Of a DNA stretch of 64,000 nt, positions 18,205 to 28,183 are shown piece after piece. Each line of letters begins with the position of its first letter. The first letter of the stretch is position 1. The DNA is from Pontimicrobium sp. SW4 (GTDB lineage Bacteria; Bacteroidota; Bacteroidia; Flavobacteriales; Flavobacteriaceae): NCBI RefSeq assembly GCF_039954625.1, contig NZ_CP157199.1, forward strand, positions 372,001 to 436,000, in the 5' to 3' direction. The notes below the pieces were generated by a model. That model searched no databases and was not told where the DNA came from. It worked only from the letters and a program-made list of their open reading frames with translations. The position numbers were made by a program, and so were the translations under genes.

Positions 18205-18543
18205 ATGATTTTAATCTCTAAATTCTTAGTTCCAAAAGGATACACTGGACTCACAATTTATCCTTTTGTGTTTTTAAAATACCGAAGATTAAAGACAGAT
18301 GTGATTTTAATTAATCATGAGCGTATCCATTTACGGCAACAATTAGAATTATTAGTAGTGCCTTTTTATCTTATGTATTTAGTTGAATTTTTGATTAGAT
18401 TAATACAATATAGAGACTGGAAAACTGCTTATAGGAATATTTCTTTTGAGAGAGAATGCTACTTAAACGAAACAAATTTAGGCTATTTAAAAAATAGAAA
18501 ACCTTGGACTTTTTTAAAGTATATTAGTGCCAATGAATTTTAA
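18205..18543 (+). CDS. Small membrane-associated protein with HExxHxxQ motif
   Basis: A 112-residue protein of unknown family. The sequence shows H-E-R-I-H followed by LRQQ near residues 32-40, a hydrophobic segment (about 44-62, LLVVPFYLMYLVEFLIRLI) and FERECYLNE near 80-88. HExxH plus a downstream Glu is the arrangement of gluzincin-type metallopeptidases, so a minimal zinc protease is possible, but no peptidase domain of normal size is present. It overlaps the following PLP-enzyme gene and so is probably co-translated with it. Confidence 0.7.
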   Translation: MILISKFLVPKGYTGLTIYPFVFLKYRRLKTDVILINHERIHLRQQLELLVVPFYLMYLVEFLIRLIQYRDWKTAYRNISFERECYLNETNLGYLKNRKPWTFLKYISANEF

Positions 18544-19447
18544 ATTTCAGGATAGTATTAATCAAAAGATTGAATTACCAGAAGAACTTAATATTGAGCT
18601 CTATATTAAGAGAGAAGATAAAATTCACCCATTTATTTCTGGGAATAAATATCGAAAACTAAAATACAATCTACAAGAGGCTCAAAAGTTTGGGTGTGAC
18701 TCTTTGCTTACTTTTGGAGGTGCTTACTCAAATCATATTGTAGCAGTTGCAGCAGCTGGAAAAGAATTTGGTTTTAAGACTATAGGAGTGATAAGAGGTG
18801 AGGAGTTGTTTAATAAAATTAATGAAAATCCAACATTGCGGTTTGCTAAATCTCAAGGTATGCAACTCAAGTTTGTTTCTAGAAGTGCTTATCGTGATAA
18901 AGAAAGTAATAGTTTTTTAAAGACTCTAAAAGAGGAGTTTGGTATTTTTTATTTAGTACCCGAAGGAGGTACAAACCAACTAGCAGTTAAGGGTTGTGAG
19001 GAAATATTAGTAGCTGAAGATGAGAAATTTGATTATATCTGTTCCGCAGTTGGCACAGGAGGAACAATTTCAGGGCTTATAAATACATCTAAATCATATC
19101 AAGAAGTTTTAGGATTTCCAGCCTTAAAAGGTGATTTTTTGTCAACCAATATTAGTAAATTTGTAACCAACAATAATTGGCAATTAATTACCGATTTTCA
19201 TTTTGGAGGTTATGCTAAAGTGAATAGGGAATTGATTGAGTTTATAAATCAGTTTAAACAAGAATATAACATTCCATTAGATCCTGTTTATACTGGAAAG
19301 CTCATGTTTGGCGTTATTAAAATGATTGAGGCTAATTATTTTGAAAAACATTCTAAAATATTAGTAATTCATACTGGCGGTTTACAAGGCATTAAAGGCA
19401 TGAATAAAAGATTAAAAGAAAAAGAATTACCATTAATTAATGAATAG
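18533..19447 (+). CDS. 1-aminocyclopropane-1-carboxylate deaminase / D-cysteine desulfhydrase family
   Basis: PLP-dependent fold-type II enzyme of about 304 residues. The PLP lysine lies in FISGNKYRKLKYNL near residue 38, followed by TFGGAYSNHI and a phosphate-binding VGTGGTISG near 175. It probably deaminates or desulfhydrates small amino acids such as D-cysteine; the exact substrate cannot be read. An in-frame GTG at 18527 is an alternative start two codons upstream. The 5' end overlaps the preceding gene by 11 bases and the 3' end overlaps the glucosaminidase gene by 8, a tight operon. Confidence 0.88.
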   Translation: MNFKFQDSINQKIELPEELNIELYIKREDKIHPFISGNKYRKLKYNLQEAQKFGCDSLLTFGGAYSNHIVAVAAAGKEFGFKTIGVIRGEELFNKINENPTLRFAKSQGMQLKFVSRSAYRDKESNSFLKTLKEEFGIFYLVPEGGTNQLAVKGCEEILVAEDEKFDYICSAVGTGGTISGLINTSKSYQEVLGFPALKGDFLSTNISKFVTNNNWQLITDFHFGGYAKVNRELIEFINQFKQEYNIPLDPVYTGKLMFGVIKMIEANYFEKHSKILVIHTGGLQGIKGMNKRLKEKELPLINE

Positions 19448-20246
19448 AATAGTATTAATATTCGCTCTAAGTATTCTTATAGTTAGCTGCGGATCTAGAA
19501 AAAAATCGGCTAGAACCGTAGATACTAGAATTAATAAGACAGATACAAGACCTACTTCAACAAAAGAAGTTGTTACTGAGTCAGAAACTGAAGAAATAAA
19601 GAAGTCTCCAGTAATTAAATCTACTAACGATTACATTGCTTTTTATAAAGATATTGCTGTTTCCGAAATGAAACAATATGGTATTCCAGCAAGTATTACA
19701 TTGGCCCAAGGTATTCTAGAATCAGGTTCTGGAAGAGGGCGTTTAGCTGTTAAAGCAAACAATCATTTTGGAATAAAATGTCATGATTGGAAAGGAGCAA
19801 AAATCTATCATGATGATGATGAAGCTCAAGAATGTTTTAGAAAGTATAAAAATGCTGACAAATCTTTTAGAGATCATTCGGAGTTTTTAGCCAAACGTGA
19901 ACGATATGCTAAATTATTTAAGTTAGATAAAGACGACTATAAGGGTTGGGCAAGAGAATTGAGACGCGCAGGTTATGCAACCGATAGAAAGTATCCAGAA
20001 AAACTCATTAGCCTTATAGAGCGTTATGAGTTATATAAATTTGATGATAAACCTTCAAAACCGCATCGAAAAAAGGAGCAAGAGTATATAGTTGCTACCT
20101 ATACTGTGGTGAAAGGAGACACATTGTATTCAATATCAAAAAAACACAATATAACAGTTAAAGAACTTAAAACACTTAATGGTTTGTCAGGAACAGACTT
20201 GAGTGTTGGTCAAGTTTTAAATATACAATCCAAAGAAAAAAATTAA
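19440..20246 (+). CDS. Glucosaminidase-domain lipoprotein with LysM
   Basis: Peptidoglycan hydrolase of 268 residues. A lipoprotein signal ends at Cys17 (LIVSC), followed by a Thr/Glu-rich linker and a GH73-type glucosaminidase domain (about 65-200) with [15 protein letters not shown], where the Glu is the likely acid, and [11 protein letters not shown]-terminal LysM domain (about 220-265) reads [19 protein letters not shown] and binds glycan strands. It overlaps hemL by one base (TAATG), so translational coupling is likely. Confidence 0.92.
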   Translation: MNRIVLIFALSILIVSCGSRKKSARTVDTRINKTDTRPTSTKEVVTESETEEIKKSPVIKSTNDYIAFYKDIAVSEMKQYGIPASITLAQGILESGSGRGRLAVKANNHFGIKCHDWKGAKIYHDDDEAQECFRKYKNADKSFRDHSEFLAKRERYAKLFKLDKDDYKGWARELRRAGYATDRKYPEKLISLIERYELYKFDDKPSKPHRKKEQEYIVATYTVVKGDTLYSISKKHNITVKELKTLNGLSGTDLSVGQVLNIQSKEKN

Positions 20247-21532
20247 TGATTTATAAGCGTAGTAGTGCGTTGTTTGCAGAAGCAGAAAAAGTAATTCCAG
20301 GAGGTGTAAATTCACCAGTAAGAGCATTTAAAGCTGTTGGAGGAACTCCAATTTTTGTAAAAGAAGCTAAAGGAGCTTATTTATATGATGAAGATGGTAA
20401 TCGATTAATTGATTATATAAACTCTTGGGGACCAATGTTATTGGGTCATGCTTTTGAGCCAGTTGTAAAAGCAGTAGTAGATAAGGCTAAAAAAGGAACG
20501 TCTTTTGGAATGCCTACAGAAATCGAAACTAAAATAGCAGAACTTGCTGTGTCAATGGTTCCAAATATTGACAAAATACGATTCGTAAATTCTGGTACCG
20601 AAGCTTGTATGAGTGCTATTAGATTAGCTAGAGGTTATACAGGTAAAGATAAAATTATCAAGTTTGCTGGTTGTTATCATGGACATAGTGACTCTTTTTT
20701 AATTCAGGCTGGTAGTGGTGCAGTAACATTTGGAACGCCAAATAGTCCAGGAGTTACAGAAGGTACAGCTAAAGACACTTTGTTAGCAAGGTATAATGAT
20801 ATTGAAAATGTTGAGAAACTTATAGAGGCTAATAAAGATAATATTTCCTGTATTATTTTAGAGCCAGTTGCAGGAAATATGGGTTGTATTCCGCCAAAAG
20901 ATGGTTTTTTACAATCGCTTAGAAGTTTATGTGATGCTCATAATGTTTTATTGATTTTTGATGAGGTAATGACAGGATTCCGTTTAGCAAAAGGAGGTGC
21001 CCAAGAATTATTTGGAATAGCTGCGGATATTGTTTGTTTTGGAAAAGTAATTGGAGGTGGTTTACCAGTAGGAGCATTTGCTGCGCGTAACGAAATAATG
21101 AATTATTTAGCGCCATTAGGTCCTGTTTATCAAGCTGGAACTTTAAGTGGCAATCCACTTGCTATGGCTGCAGGTTTAGCGATGTTGACTACAATTAATT
21201 CTGATAAGGAATTGTTTAATCGTTTGGAGGAAAAAACAGCATATCTTCATAATGGAATTGCCAAAGTATTATCAAATGCTAATATTGAGCATACGATTAA
21301 TAGAGTTGGATCGATGATTTCGGTTCATTTTTCTTCGGAAGAGGTTACAGACTTTGATACATCTACTTTAGGAAATAATGATAGATTTAAGTGCTTTTTT
21401 CATGGACTTTTAAATGAAGGTGTTTATATAGCACCAAGTGCTTTTGAAACGTGGTTTATTACAGATGCTTTAAGCTATCAGGATTTAGATGATACAATAG
21501 AAGCGGTAGAAAAAGTAGCAAGAAATTTATAA
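20246..21532 (+). CDS. hemL: Glutamate-1-semialdehyde 2,1-aminomutase
   Basis: PLP enzyme that converts glutamate-1-semialdehyde to 5-aminolevulinate, an early step of C5-pathway heme synthesis. The 428-residue length is normal. [22 protein letters not shown] at the N-terminus, [36 protein letters not shown] and the PLP-Lys motif [15 protein letters not shown] are all present. The gene is coupled by one base to the glucosaminidase, and the run ends in a strong terminator. Confidence 0.97.
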   Translation: MIYKRSSALFAEAEKVIPGGVNSPVRAFKAVGGTPIFVKEAKGAYLYDEDGNRLIDYINSWGPMLLGHAFEPVVKAVVDKAKKGTSFGMPTEIETKIAELAVSMVPNIDKIRFVNSGTEACMSAIRLARGYTGKDKIIKFAGCYHGHSDSFLIQAGSGAVTFGTPNSPGVTEGTAKDTLLARYNDIENVEKLIEANKDNISCIILEPVAGNMGCIPPKDGFLQSLRSLCDAHNVLLIFDEVMTGFRLAKGGAQELFGIAADIVCFGKVIGGGLPVGAFAARNEIMNYLAPLGPVYQAGTLSGNPLAMAAGLAMLTTINSDKELFNRLEEKTAYLHNGIAKVLSNANIEHTINRVGSMISVHFSSEEVTDFDTSTLGNNDRFKCFFHGLLNEGVYIAPSAFETWFITDALSYQDLDDTIEAVEKVARNL

Positions 21533-21533
21533 T

Positions 21534-21565
21534 AAAAAAAAGCATTGCTTTAAGCAATGCTTTTT
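21534..21565. terminator. Bidirectional terminator after hemL
   Basis: AAAAAGCATTGCTT / AAGCAATGCTTTTT stem directly after the hemL stop, between convergent genes. Confidence 0.87.
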
Positions 21566-21586
21566 CTAACTAACCAATCAAATAAA

Positions 21587-22063
21587 CTAAGATTTTCTTA
21601 ATCTTTGTTTTTGCTTTCCACGTTGTTTATGTTGTTTACGTTGTGCGGTTTTTTTATGCTTAACACTTTTTTCTAATTTTTCAAATTGCTCTTTAGAAAG
21701 TATAGATTTCATTTGTTTTTTCTGAGCTATTTGCTTGTCTAATCGTTCATTCATCATGCTGTAGCGATTCTCTTTTGATGGTTTTTCACCATTTTCTCTC
21801 ATTTTTTTTAACGCTTCCATTTTTGATTGACGCTCTTTAGCGTTAGCTAAATTAATCTTATAGACTTCTTTTTGTTGCGCTTCGGTTAAATCTAAATATA
21901 AAGTCATTTTTTTTGTTTGAAGCGTTGCAACTTCTTCTGGACTTAAGTCTTTTAGAGTTTGTGGACGTTCTTTTCTATCTTCTTTTCGATGTTCTCTTTG
22001 TCTTTCTTGTGCTATGCCTTGTAAGCTTACAAGTGCTATAGCAATTACAATTAATCTTTTCAT
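21587..22063 (-). CDS. Exported basic Spy/DUF4890-like protein
   Basis: A 158-residue protein with a signal peptide (about 1-18, QGIAQ) and a highly basic, helical body. TPEEV-like LSPEEVATLQTKKMTLYLDLTEAQQKEVYKI and LSKEQFEKLE resemble the LTxxQ repeats of periplasmic Spy/CpxP-type chaperones or DUF4890. The last 30 residues are almost all Lys, Arg, Gln and His. A periplasmic chaperone or polyanion-binding role is possible. Function unproven. Confidence 0.75.
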   Translation of the reverse strand: MKRLIVIAIALVSLQGIAQERQREHRKEDRKERPQTLKDLSPEEVATLQTKKMTLYLDLTEAQQKEVYKINLANAKERQSKMEALKKMRENGEKPSKENRYSMMNERLDKQIAQKKQMKSILSKEQFEKLEKSVKHKKTAQRKQHKQRGKQKQRLRKS

Positions 22064-22137
22064 TTGCTTTTATTATTGATGTTATACTGTTAAGACCTAA
22101 ATAGTATTTAAAGGTTTAATAGAGGTTTTATTTTTAA

Positions 22138-23652
22138 CTATGTATTAACAGAATGAGATAATGATATGATGTTTAAAGTTGTTGGATAAAGCTTTTTATT
22201 ATCAATTTTGCTTTTTAGCCATGAGTAAAAACTCATTACAAAAATATCTTCTTGTTCTGGTTTTATCCATTCAAAAGAAGATTTTATCTTCTCTTTAAAT
22301 GCATACCCAGAAATAATTTCGGGGTTTTTATAATAAGATTCAACAAGTAAAAGATAAGTTATTGCTCGATCTTGTTTAATACTCTTTAAGTATTTGAAAT
22401 GTGATCTTTTAAAACTTGCAATCCTAGATTCTACTAATTCGATATTGTTAAGTTCAATATGGAGTAGTATTTCTATTAAGTTCTTTTTTATAACCCATTC
22501 TATTCCTGCTTTTTTTGTATACCATAAATCTGTGTGGTAAAGTTTAGAAAGAATCCCATGAGCTTTTTTGAAATCATCAACTTGAAAGTAAAATGTTATT
22601 AAACTAAGATTGATATTTAATAGTGATTCAATATCTGAATGATTCTCATTTACGATTGATTCAAGTGTCTTAATAGCAAGTTTTTGTTTATTAGAATAGT
22701 TTAAATTTAAGGCCAATAATAAGTTGTATTTTAACTTAAAATTATTGTAATGTTTACCTTTTTTTTCCTGCATTAATAAATGCATTTGCTGTAAAAAATC
22801 TATTGACTTACTAAATTTCTTATTTCTAAACAAGGTGTTAGCTATTATATAAACAACATGTATGTGGTAATATAATTGCTTGTGTTTGTGTTTGTGAAGT
22901 AGTATAGGTCTATATGTGTTTAATAAAAAAGGTTCAATGTTTAAATAATCATTAGTTACAAAAGCAGAAATACTAAATATACTCATTAATTGATATAAAG
23001 ACTTAAATGATAAAGACTCATTAATATCAATATTATGCTCTTTAAGGGTATTATTTAAAATACTTTGAAAATCGATTACTTCTCCTTGGAAACTAATTTC
23101 ATTAAGAATTTGCCTGATTTTTGCGTAAACAATGTTTAATTGATTCTCTAAATGATGATTTTTTTCGTTTTCTTGAAATTTTGAAATTAGATCATCAATG
23201 TTTAGCTCTTTATAAGAATAACTATATTGAATTTGGGTATGATAAATTTCACTTAGTAAGGCGAATAAATAATGCTCACTTGCCAGATTTTCTGCTTTAT
23301 TTAAAATGTTATAGGCAACTCTGTATTGTCCTTGTTGTAAAAATGTTCTCGATGCCAAAATATATTTAATTATTTGCATATCTATCGAGTTCTCTTCTTC
23401 TAAATTTGTATTAGCAACATAATCTATTAGAGATCTATACAGTCTTTTTCTTAAAGCATGATATGCATTAAGCTTGTTGATATTGTAAAGTTTGAAACAG
23501 ATTTCTTTTGAGGAGAATTCATTTTTGACTAAAAGTTTAAATAACTGAATATTTTTAGAATCATTACGCTTATTCTTTTTTTCTAAATAAGTAATGAAAC
23601 GTTGTTGTTCTTCAGTTGTTAAATCTAAAACTATATCATTTATATTGTTCAT
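22138..23652 (-). CDS. Large helical protein of unknown function
   Basis: A 504-residue cytoplasmic-looking protein without signal peptide or transmembrane segment. It appears almost wholly alpha-helical, with TPR-like spacing of aromatic and small residues (for example YRVAYNILNKAENLASEHYLFALLSE near 130). I recognise no catalytic motif. The N-terminus (residues 1-90) has a charged helical region with YHALRKRLYRSLIDYV. It may be a scaffold. A direct repeat TATCGTCAGT starts just before the start codon and recurs 65 bases upstream. Confidence 0.75.
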   Translation of the reverse strand: MNNINDIVLDLTTEEQQRFITYLEKKNKRNDSKNIQLFKLLVKNEFSSKEICFKLYNINKLNAYHALRKRLYRSLIDYVANTNLEEENSIDMQIIKYILASRTFLQQGQYRVAYNILNKAENLASEHYLFALLSEIYHTQIQYSYSYKELNIDDLISKFQENEKNHHLENQLNIVYAKIRQILNEISFQGEVIDFQSILNNTLKEHNIDINESLSFKSLYQLMSIFSISAFVTNDYLNIEPFLLNTYRPILLHKHKHKQLYYHIHVVYIIANTLFRNKKFSKSIDFLQQMHLLMQEKKGKHYNNFKLKYNLLLALNLNYSNKQKLAIKTLESIVNENHSDIESLLNINLSLITFYFQVDDFKKAHGILSKLYHTDLWYTKKAGIEWVIKKNLIEILLHIELNNIELVESRIASFKRSHFKYLKSIKQDRAITYLLLVESYYKNPEIISGYAFKEKIKSSFEWIKPEQEDIFVMSFYSWLKSKIDNKKLYPTTLNIISLSHSVNT

Positions 23653-23654
23653 TA

Positions 23655-23734
23655 TATCGTCAGTATATAATTTAAAAATACATTAAATAAAAGTATAAAA
23701 TAGTATTTAGTATAGAATATATCGTCAGTTATAT
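23655..23734. promoter_or_regulatory. Paired TATCGTCAGT direct repeats in a divergent intergenic region
   Basis: TATCGTCAGTATATA at 23655-23669 and TATCGTCAGTTATAT at 23720-23734 share ten bases and are 65 bases apart, between the 504-residue protein gene and the YiaA-like gene. A regulator site is possible but unproven. Confidence 0.3.
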
Positions 23735-23802
23735 GATAATTTTAATTTTTAAAACTATTTCTTGTTTTGCATTTTTGACCTGTAATCATAAAACAAAAAA
23801 AC

Positions 23803-24282
23803 ATGGATTATCAAACAACGGTTTCGGTTGACGAAACATTAGAAACAAAAGAAAAGAAAGTGAAAGTATTTGACCAAAAGCCTACGGCTGCTTTTATTGG
23901 TGCTTCTTGGACAGCATTATTAGTTGCTGTAACCTCATACTGCATAGGTTTATGGAATGCAGATATGCAGCTTAATGAAAAGGGGTATTATTTTACCATA
24001 CTACTTTTCGGATTATTTTCAGTTGTCTCTTTGCAAAAAGCAGTCAGAGATAAGTTAGAAGGAATACCAGTAACAGAAATTTATTATAGTTTAAGTTGGT
24101 TTTCAACGGCTGCTGCAGTTGTTCTGTTGGTTATTGGTTTATGGAATGCAGATTTATTATTAAGTGAAAAAGGCTTTTATGGGATATCCTTTTTGCTAAG
24201 TATTTTTTCAGCCATTGCTGTGCAAAAAAATACTAGAGATATATATTATATTGATCGTGAAAAAGACGATAATAAGGAGTGA
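23803..24282 (+). CDS. YiaA/YiaB-family inner-membrane protein
   Basis: A 159-residue protein carrying two copies of the YiaA/B two-helix unit. Each has a GLWNAD motif (about residues 48 and 116) followed by EKGYYF or EKGFYG and then LQKAVRD or VQKNTRD. Four transmembrane helices are expected. The family is widespread and functionally uncharacterised. A bidirectional terminator follows about 65 bases after the stop. Confidence 0.9.
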   Translation: MDYQTTVSVDETLETKEKKVKVFDQKPTAAFIGASWTALLVAVTSYCIGLWNADMQLNEKGYYFTILLFGLFSVVSLQKAVRDKLEGIPVTEIYYSLSWFSTAAAVVLLVIGLWNADLLLSEKGFYGISFLLSIFSAIAVQKNTRDIYYIDREKDDNKE

Positions 24283-24348
24283 TTTTTAGTTTAAAACTCA
24301 AGATATTGGACAAGCGAAATTTTGTTTGGTGATGAGTTGGCGTTAACT

Positions 24349-24382
24349 AAAAAGCCTCTAAGTATTTTACTTAGAGGCTTTT
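24349..24382. terminator. Bidirectional terminator
   Basis: AAAAGCCTCTAAGTA / TACTTAGAGGCTTTT, arms of about 15 bases around a TTT loop, between convergent genes. Confidence 0.88.
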
Positions 24383-24406
24383 ATTCTTTTTTTTTTGGAA
24401 ATGTAA

Positions 24407-26872
24407 TTATTTAGGATCTAAAATAGCATCGATACGCTCTACAATATCTTGTAAATGGTATCTTGTTAAGGTATTTCCTCTATTAACTCCATTTTGAGCC
24501 ATTCGTTTAATTCTGTTTAACTCACCACGAACAACTGGAAGAATATCTGATTGCTTTACAGTTACTGTGCCTCTAAAACCAGTTACATCTTTAGATTCCA
24601 TAAGTGTTGCCAATCTTTCAACATGTGCACGCTGTAGATTTCTTCTGTAAGTATCAATATTTCTTCCTGTTCTTACCTCAGACCAAATTCCATTTCGTAA
24701 ATCAGTCATCATAGATGTTAAGCTGTAAGCCTCGGAACCATTAAGCGTTTCATTGTCAATCATACGCATCATTCTAGTAAGGTTTAAAACATTATTCAAA
24801 GTTCTTGCTTGAATACCTCTAATACGTTCAGTAACACCATTAAACTCAGTTTTTTTAATGATAGCTTCATCTATTAACCAAGTAGGTGTTTTAAATAATT
24901 CTTCATTTAAAAATTCTAAACAGTTTTCTTGGTGCTCTTTGTCAACATTAACAAATACATCTCCAGGTTGATCGGCAGTTTTTGTGTATTTATACACACC
25001 ACCAATATTAGTAGTTACGTGACCCATGTAGCGATTATATTGTGATACAACATGTCCATACATTTCAGATAAATCGCCAAATGTTTCCCCATCTTTTGTA
25101 GTCCATTCAATTAAGTTAGGAACAATGCGCTTTAAGTTAGCTATTCCGTAAGCACTAGCTTTAATAGCATCGTCACCTAAATCTTCAGTTTGAGCTGAAG
25201 GATCGATTCCGTTTTGTTGTCCAAAACGATACATTGGATCGTCTGCATGGTCTAAAATCCATTTATCTAAAATTTCTTTTTCATCATATGCAGTTTTCGC
25301 ATCTAAAATTGGACGATATCCCCATTTAATTGCGTGTTTGTCATATACACCAATATTTGGCATCAATGCAACACCTTCATCTCCTGGTTGTGCTACATAA
25401 TTAAAACGTGCATAATCCATAATAGATGGTGCAGTGCCATATTTTTGAGTAAAAGCAGCGTCACGTAAATCATCAACTTTATAAGCGCTACTACTACCCA
25501 TGTTATGTGGCAATCCTAAAGTATGTCCTACTTCGTGAGACGATACAAATTTGATTAGTTCACCCATAACTTCGTCTTTAAATCCTACCATTTGGGCTTC
25601 TGGATTAATAGCTGCAGTTTGAACAAAGAACCACCCTTGTAATAGACTCATTACATTATGATACCAGTTAATGTCAGATTCTAAAATTTCTCCAGAACGA
25701 GGATCACTTACATGAGGTCCATTTGCATTTGGAATTGGAGATGCTAAATAGCGAACCACAGAGTAACGCACATCTTCAGGAGACCATTCTGGATCTTCTT
25801 CTGCAGTTGGTGGGTCTTTAGCAATAATAGCATTTTTAAACCCAGCTGCTTCAAAAGCTATTTGCCAATCGTTAATACCTTGTTTTATGTATTTACGCCA
25901 TTTCACTGGAGTAGCTCTGTCTATATAATAAACGATTTGTTTTTTAGGTTCAACTAACTCTCCTCGCTTAAATTTTGCGATATCTTCTTCCTTTACTTCA
26001 AGTCTCCAACGATCAAGATATCTTACCATTTTACTTTTTTGATCTTCAAGACCATAATCTACTTGACCGCGAGCAAACCAGCCAACACGCTCATCATAAT
26101 GACGACGCTTCATAGGTTCTTTTGGTAATAATACCATTGAGTTACTCATTTCTACAGATACTGTTCCAGTAGAGCTATTTGAAGGAGCCGCATTAGCAAT
26201 GTAAGTTTTTACGTGTCTAGCCTCAATATTAAGAGGGTAACTTTTTACACTTTCAATAAACGATTTTTTTGTGTCTAACCTACTAATTTTATAACTGGTT
26301 CTTAAATAACCAGGAAGTCCTAGTGCTTTTACGTCCGAACTGTATAACTCAGTTACATCTATAACTGTAGCAGTTTTGTCATTATTGAATGCTTGTATTG
26401 GAAATGTGTATAAAACAGGCTCAAAATTTGAGTTTACCACAGCTTCATGAACTGGTAAATCCTCATCTGCAACAATGTTATGTGATACTACTCGAACAAT
26501 TATTTGTTTGTCTTTTTTCTGCCAACGTAATACTTGTGTATTGGCTTTTTGACCCCCAAAGTTTCTGTTGTTAGAAGTGTTTTTTGCAATTCTCGTCACA
26601 ACTAACATTTCTCTTCCTAGAAGTGAATCAGGAATTTCATAAAGGTATTTATCATCAATTTTATGGACTTTAAAAAGACCTTCGTCAGTTTTGGCATCTT
26701 TAGTTACTACCTTATTATAAGGTTGAATATCGCCTTTCTTTGGTTTTGGCGCTGCTTTTTTTGCTGCTGCTGCTTTTTTTGCAGCTTCAGCTTCGGCTGC
26801 TTTTTTTGATGTGTTACATGAAGATATAATTAGCGTTAAGGCTAATAGTAACACTTTAATAGAATGTTTCAA
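24407..26872 (-). CDS. Zinc metalloprotease lipoprotein (DUF5117/DUF4953 type)
   Basis: An 821-residue exported protein with a lipoprotein signal (Cys19 in IISSC) and a long Ala/Lys-rich linker (about 25-50). A DUF5118/DUF5117-type beta region precedes the zinc motif HEVGHTLGLPHNMG near residue 445, which has all of HExxHxxGxxH, followed by SIMDYARFNY as the Met-turn. Thus it should be an active metzincin-like protease in the periplasm or on the surface. A DUF4953-like C-terminal half follows. Substrate unknown. It appears to be transcribed alone. Confidence 0.9.
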   Translation of the reverse strand: MKHSIKVLLLALTLIISSCNTSKKAAEAEAAKKAAAAKKAAPKPKKGDIQPYNKVVTKDAKTDEGLFKVHKIDDKYLYEIPDSLLGREMLVVTRIAKNTSNNRNFGGQKANTQVLRWQKKDKQIIVRVVSHNIVADEDLPVHEAVVNSNFEPVLYTFPIQAFNNDKTATVIDVTELYSSDVKALGLPGYLRTSYKISRLDTKKSFIESVKSYPLNIEARHVKTYIANAAPSNSSTGTVSVEMSNSMVLLPKEPMKRRHYDERVGWFARGQVDYGLEDQKSKMVRYLDRWRLEVKEEDIAKFKRGELVEPKKQIVYYIDRATPVKWRKYIKQGINDWQIAFEAAGFKNAIIAKDPPTAEEDPEWSPEDVRYSVVRYLASPIPNANGPHVSDPRSGEILESDINWYHNVMSLLQGWFFVQTAAINPEAQMVGFKDEVMGELIKFVSSHEVGHTLGLPHNMGSSSAYKVDDLRDAAFTQKYGTAPSIMDYARFNYVAQPGDEGVALMPNIGVYDKHAIKWGYRPILDAKTAYDEKEILDKWILDHADDPMYRFGQQNGIDPSAQTEDLGDDAIKASAYGIANLKRIVPNLIEWTTKDGETFGDLSEMYGHVVSQYNRYMGHVTTNIGGVYKYTKTADQPGDVFVNVDKEHQENCLEFLNEELFKTPTWLIDEAIIKKTEFNGVTERIRGIQARTLNNVLNLTRMMRMIDNETLNGSEAYSLTSMMTDLRNGIWSEVRTGRNIDTYRRNLQRAHVERLATLMESKDVTGFRGTVTVKQSDILPVVRGELNRIKRMAQNGVNRGNTLTRYHLQDIVERIDAILDPK

Positions 26873-27002
26873 ATTAACTAGTTTTTTGGTTTAGTACGTG
26901 AAAATAGGAAATACTAAACAAACGGCTCTTTTTTGTTAAAAAAAATTAATATTTATTTAACTTAAATGAGTGAGTGTTAAAAACGAGCTTTATAAAAGTT
27001 AA

Positions 27003-27992
27003 TTATTCTAAAGAATCTAAATACTCTTGTATTAAATTATAACCTTCAGAATGAATCATGGTTGTGCCTATAAGTGGCATGCTAGTTCCAGGAAAATAAT
27101 AACTCATTCTAGCAGAAATGCTAAATCGTCTTTGAAATATATTAGTGTCATTAAAGTCAGTTTCAAAAGCTAAATCTAAAGTCGATTGAAATTCACAAAA
27201 CCCACCTGGTGTGTGGCAATGAGCACAGTTTATATCAAAATATGCACGTGAGCGTTCTTCTAAACTGTAGTTTACATCATCTTCCCAATTAGGTAAAACT
27301 TCTATTTCACCTAGAGAAGGAGCGTCTGTTAAGTAACCTTTATCAATAAAACTTTGCAATTGATTAACACCATCAATATCAAAATTCATGGTGCGTAATT
27401 TTGGACCTATTGGCGTAACATCATTACTATTACTATGGCATTTTGTACAGTCATTTGCCCCAGGTACAACATAGTTTATCTCAACGTCTTCACCTTCTTC
27501 ATTGACAAAGTCTACTTTTACTTGATGCTCATTAGTATCTAAATAAGCTTCAGTTTGTTCTTCGTTCCAAACGTAGTTCCCAATTGTCCATTCGGTTTCT
27601 TCTTTAATTAGCACACGAGTTTCTATAATTTGCTGTGCCGAGTTTAGGTCGGTTTCGTCTAAATTGTAATAAAATGTTTTTGCAATCAAAGTTCCTGTTG
27701 GGAATATTGGAAACCCATCATCTTCATACTGTAAAGTTGCACCTTCTGGTAGTCCAATAATTCTTAGTTTATGAGCATAATCGGTAAACAATTGAGTGTT
27801 TAATTCATACTTAAACATATTGGAGTTTATGGTTAGGGTATTTAAATCTCCTACAAATAAATTTAATTGAGAGAGGTTTGGTAAAAATTGAGCAACAATA
27901 GGATCATCTTGTAATACAACATAATCATCAGAATCATTTAAACATGACGTAAAAAGAGATGATACCACTAAAGCAATTATAAGGCGTTTCAT
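27003..27992 (-). CDS. Diheme c-type cytochrome lipoprotein (SO_2930-like)
   Basis: A 329-residue protein. I chose the ATG at 27992 because it opens a lipoprotein signal (MKRLIIALVVSSLFTSC, Cys17); an in-frame ATG lies at 28040. Two CxxCH heme-attachment motifs are visible, CTKCH near 180 and CAHCH near 255, in a context with GPKLRTMNFD and a late SMPLIGTTMIH that could supply a Met ligand. This arrangement matches the SO_2930-type diheme family. It probably serves periplasmic electron transfer. Its partners are not in the window. Confidence 0.82.
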   Translation of the reverse strand: MKRLIIALVVSSLFTSCLNDSDDYVVLQDDPIVAQFLPNLSQLNLFVGDLNTLTINSNMFKYELNTQLFTDYAHKLRIIGLPEGATLQYEDDGFPIFPTGTLIAKTFYYNLDETDLNSAQQIIETRVLIKEETEWTIGNYVWNEEQTEAYLDTNEHQVKVDFVNEEGEDVEINYVVPGANDCTKCHSNSNDVTPIGPKLRTMNFDIDGVNQLQSFIDKGYLTDAPSLGEIEVLPNWEDDVNYSLEERSRAYFDINCAHCHTPGGFCEFQSTLDLAFETDFNDTNIFQRRFSISARMSYYFPGTSMPLIGTTMIHSEGYNLIQEYLDSLE

Positions 27993-28183
27993 TAATTTGG
28001 GTTTTAATAATTGTTGCTGAAAGTAGTAAAAAAGTCTCAAAGCATTTTAAAAAAACCGATATGTTGTCATTATTTTCTATGAATTCACTCTGCTAAGAAG
28101 AAAGCTATTTTTATTCTTGAATAAGAAATACGTCAATAATGAGATAGATTGAAATTTCATATATTGTATAGAAATTATTAAAA

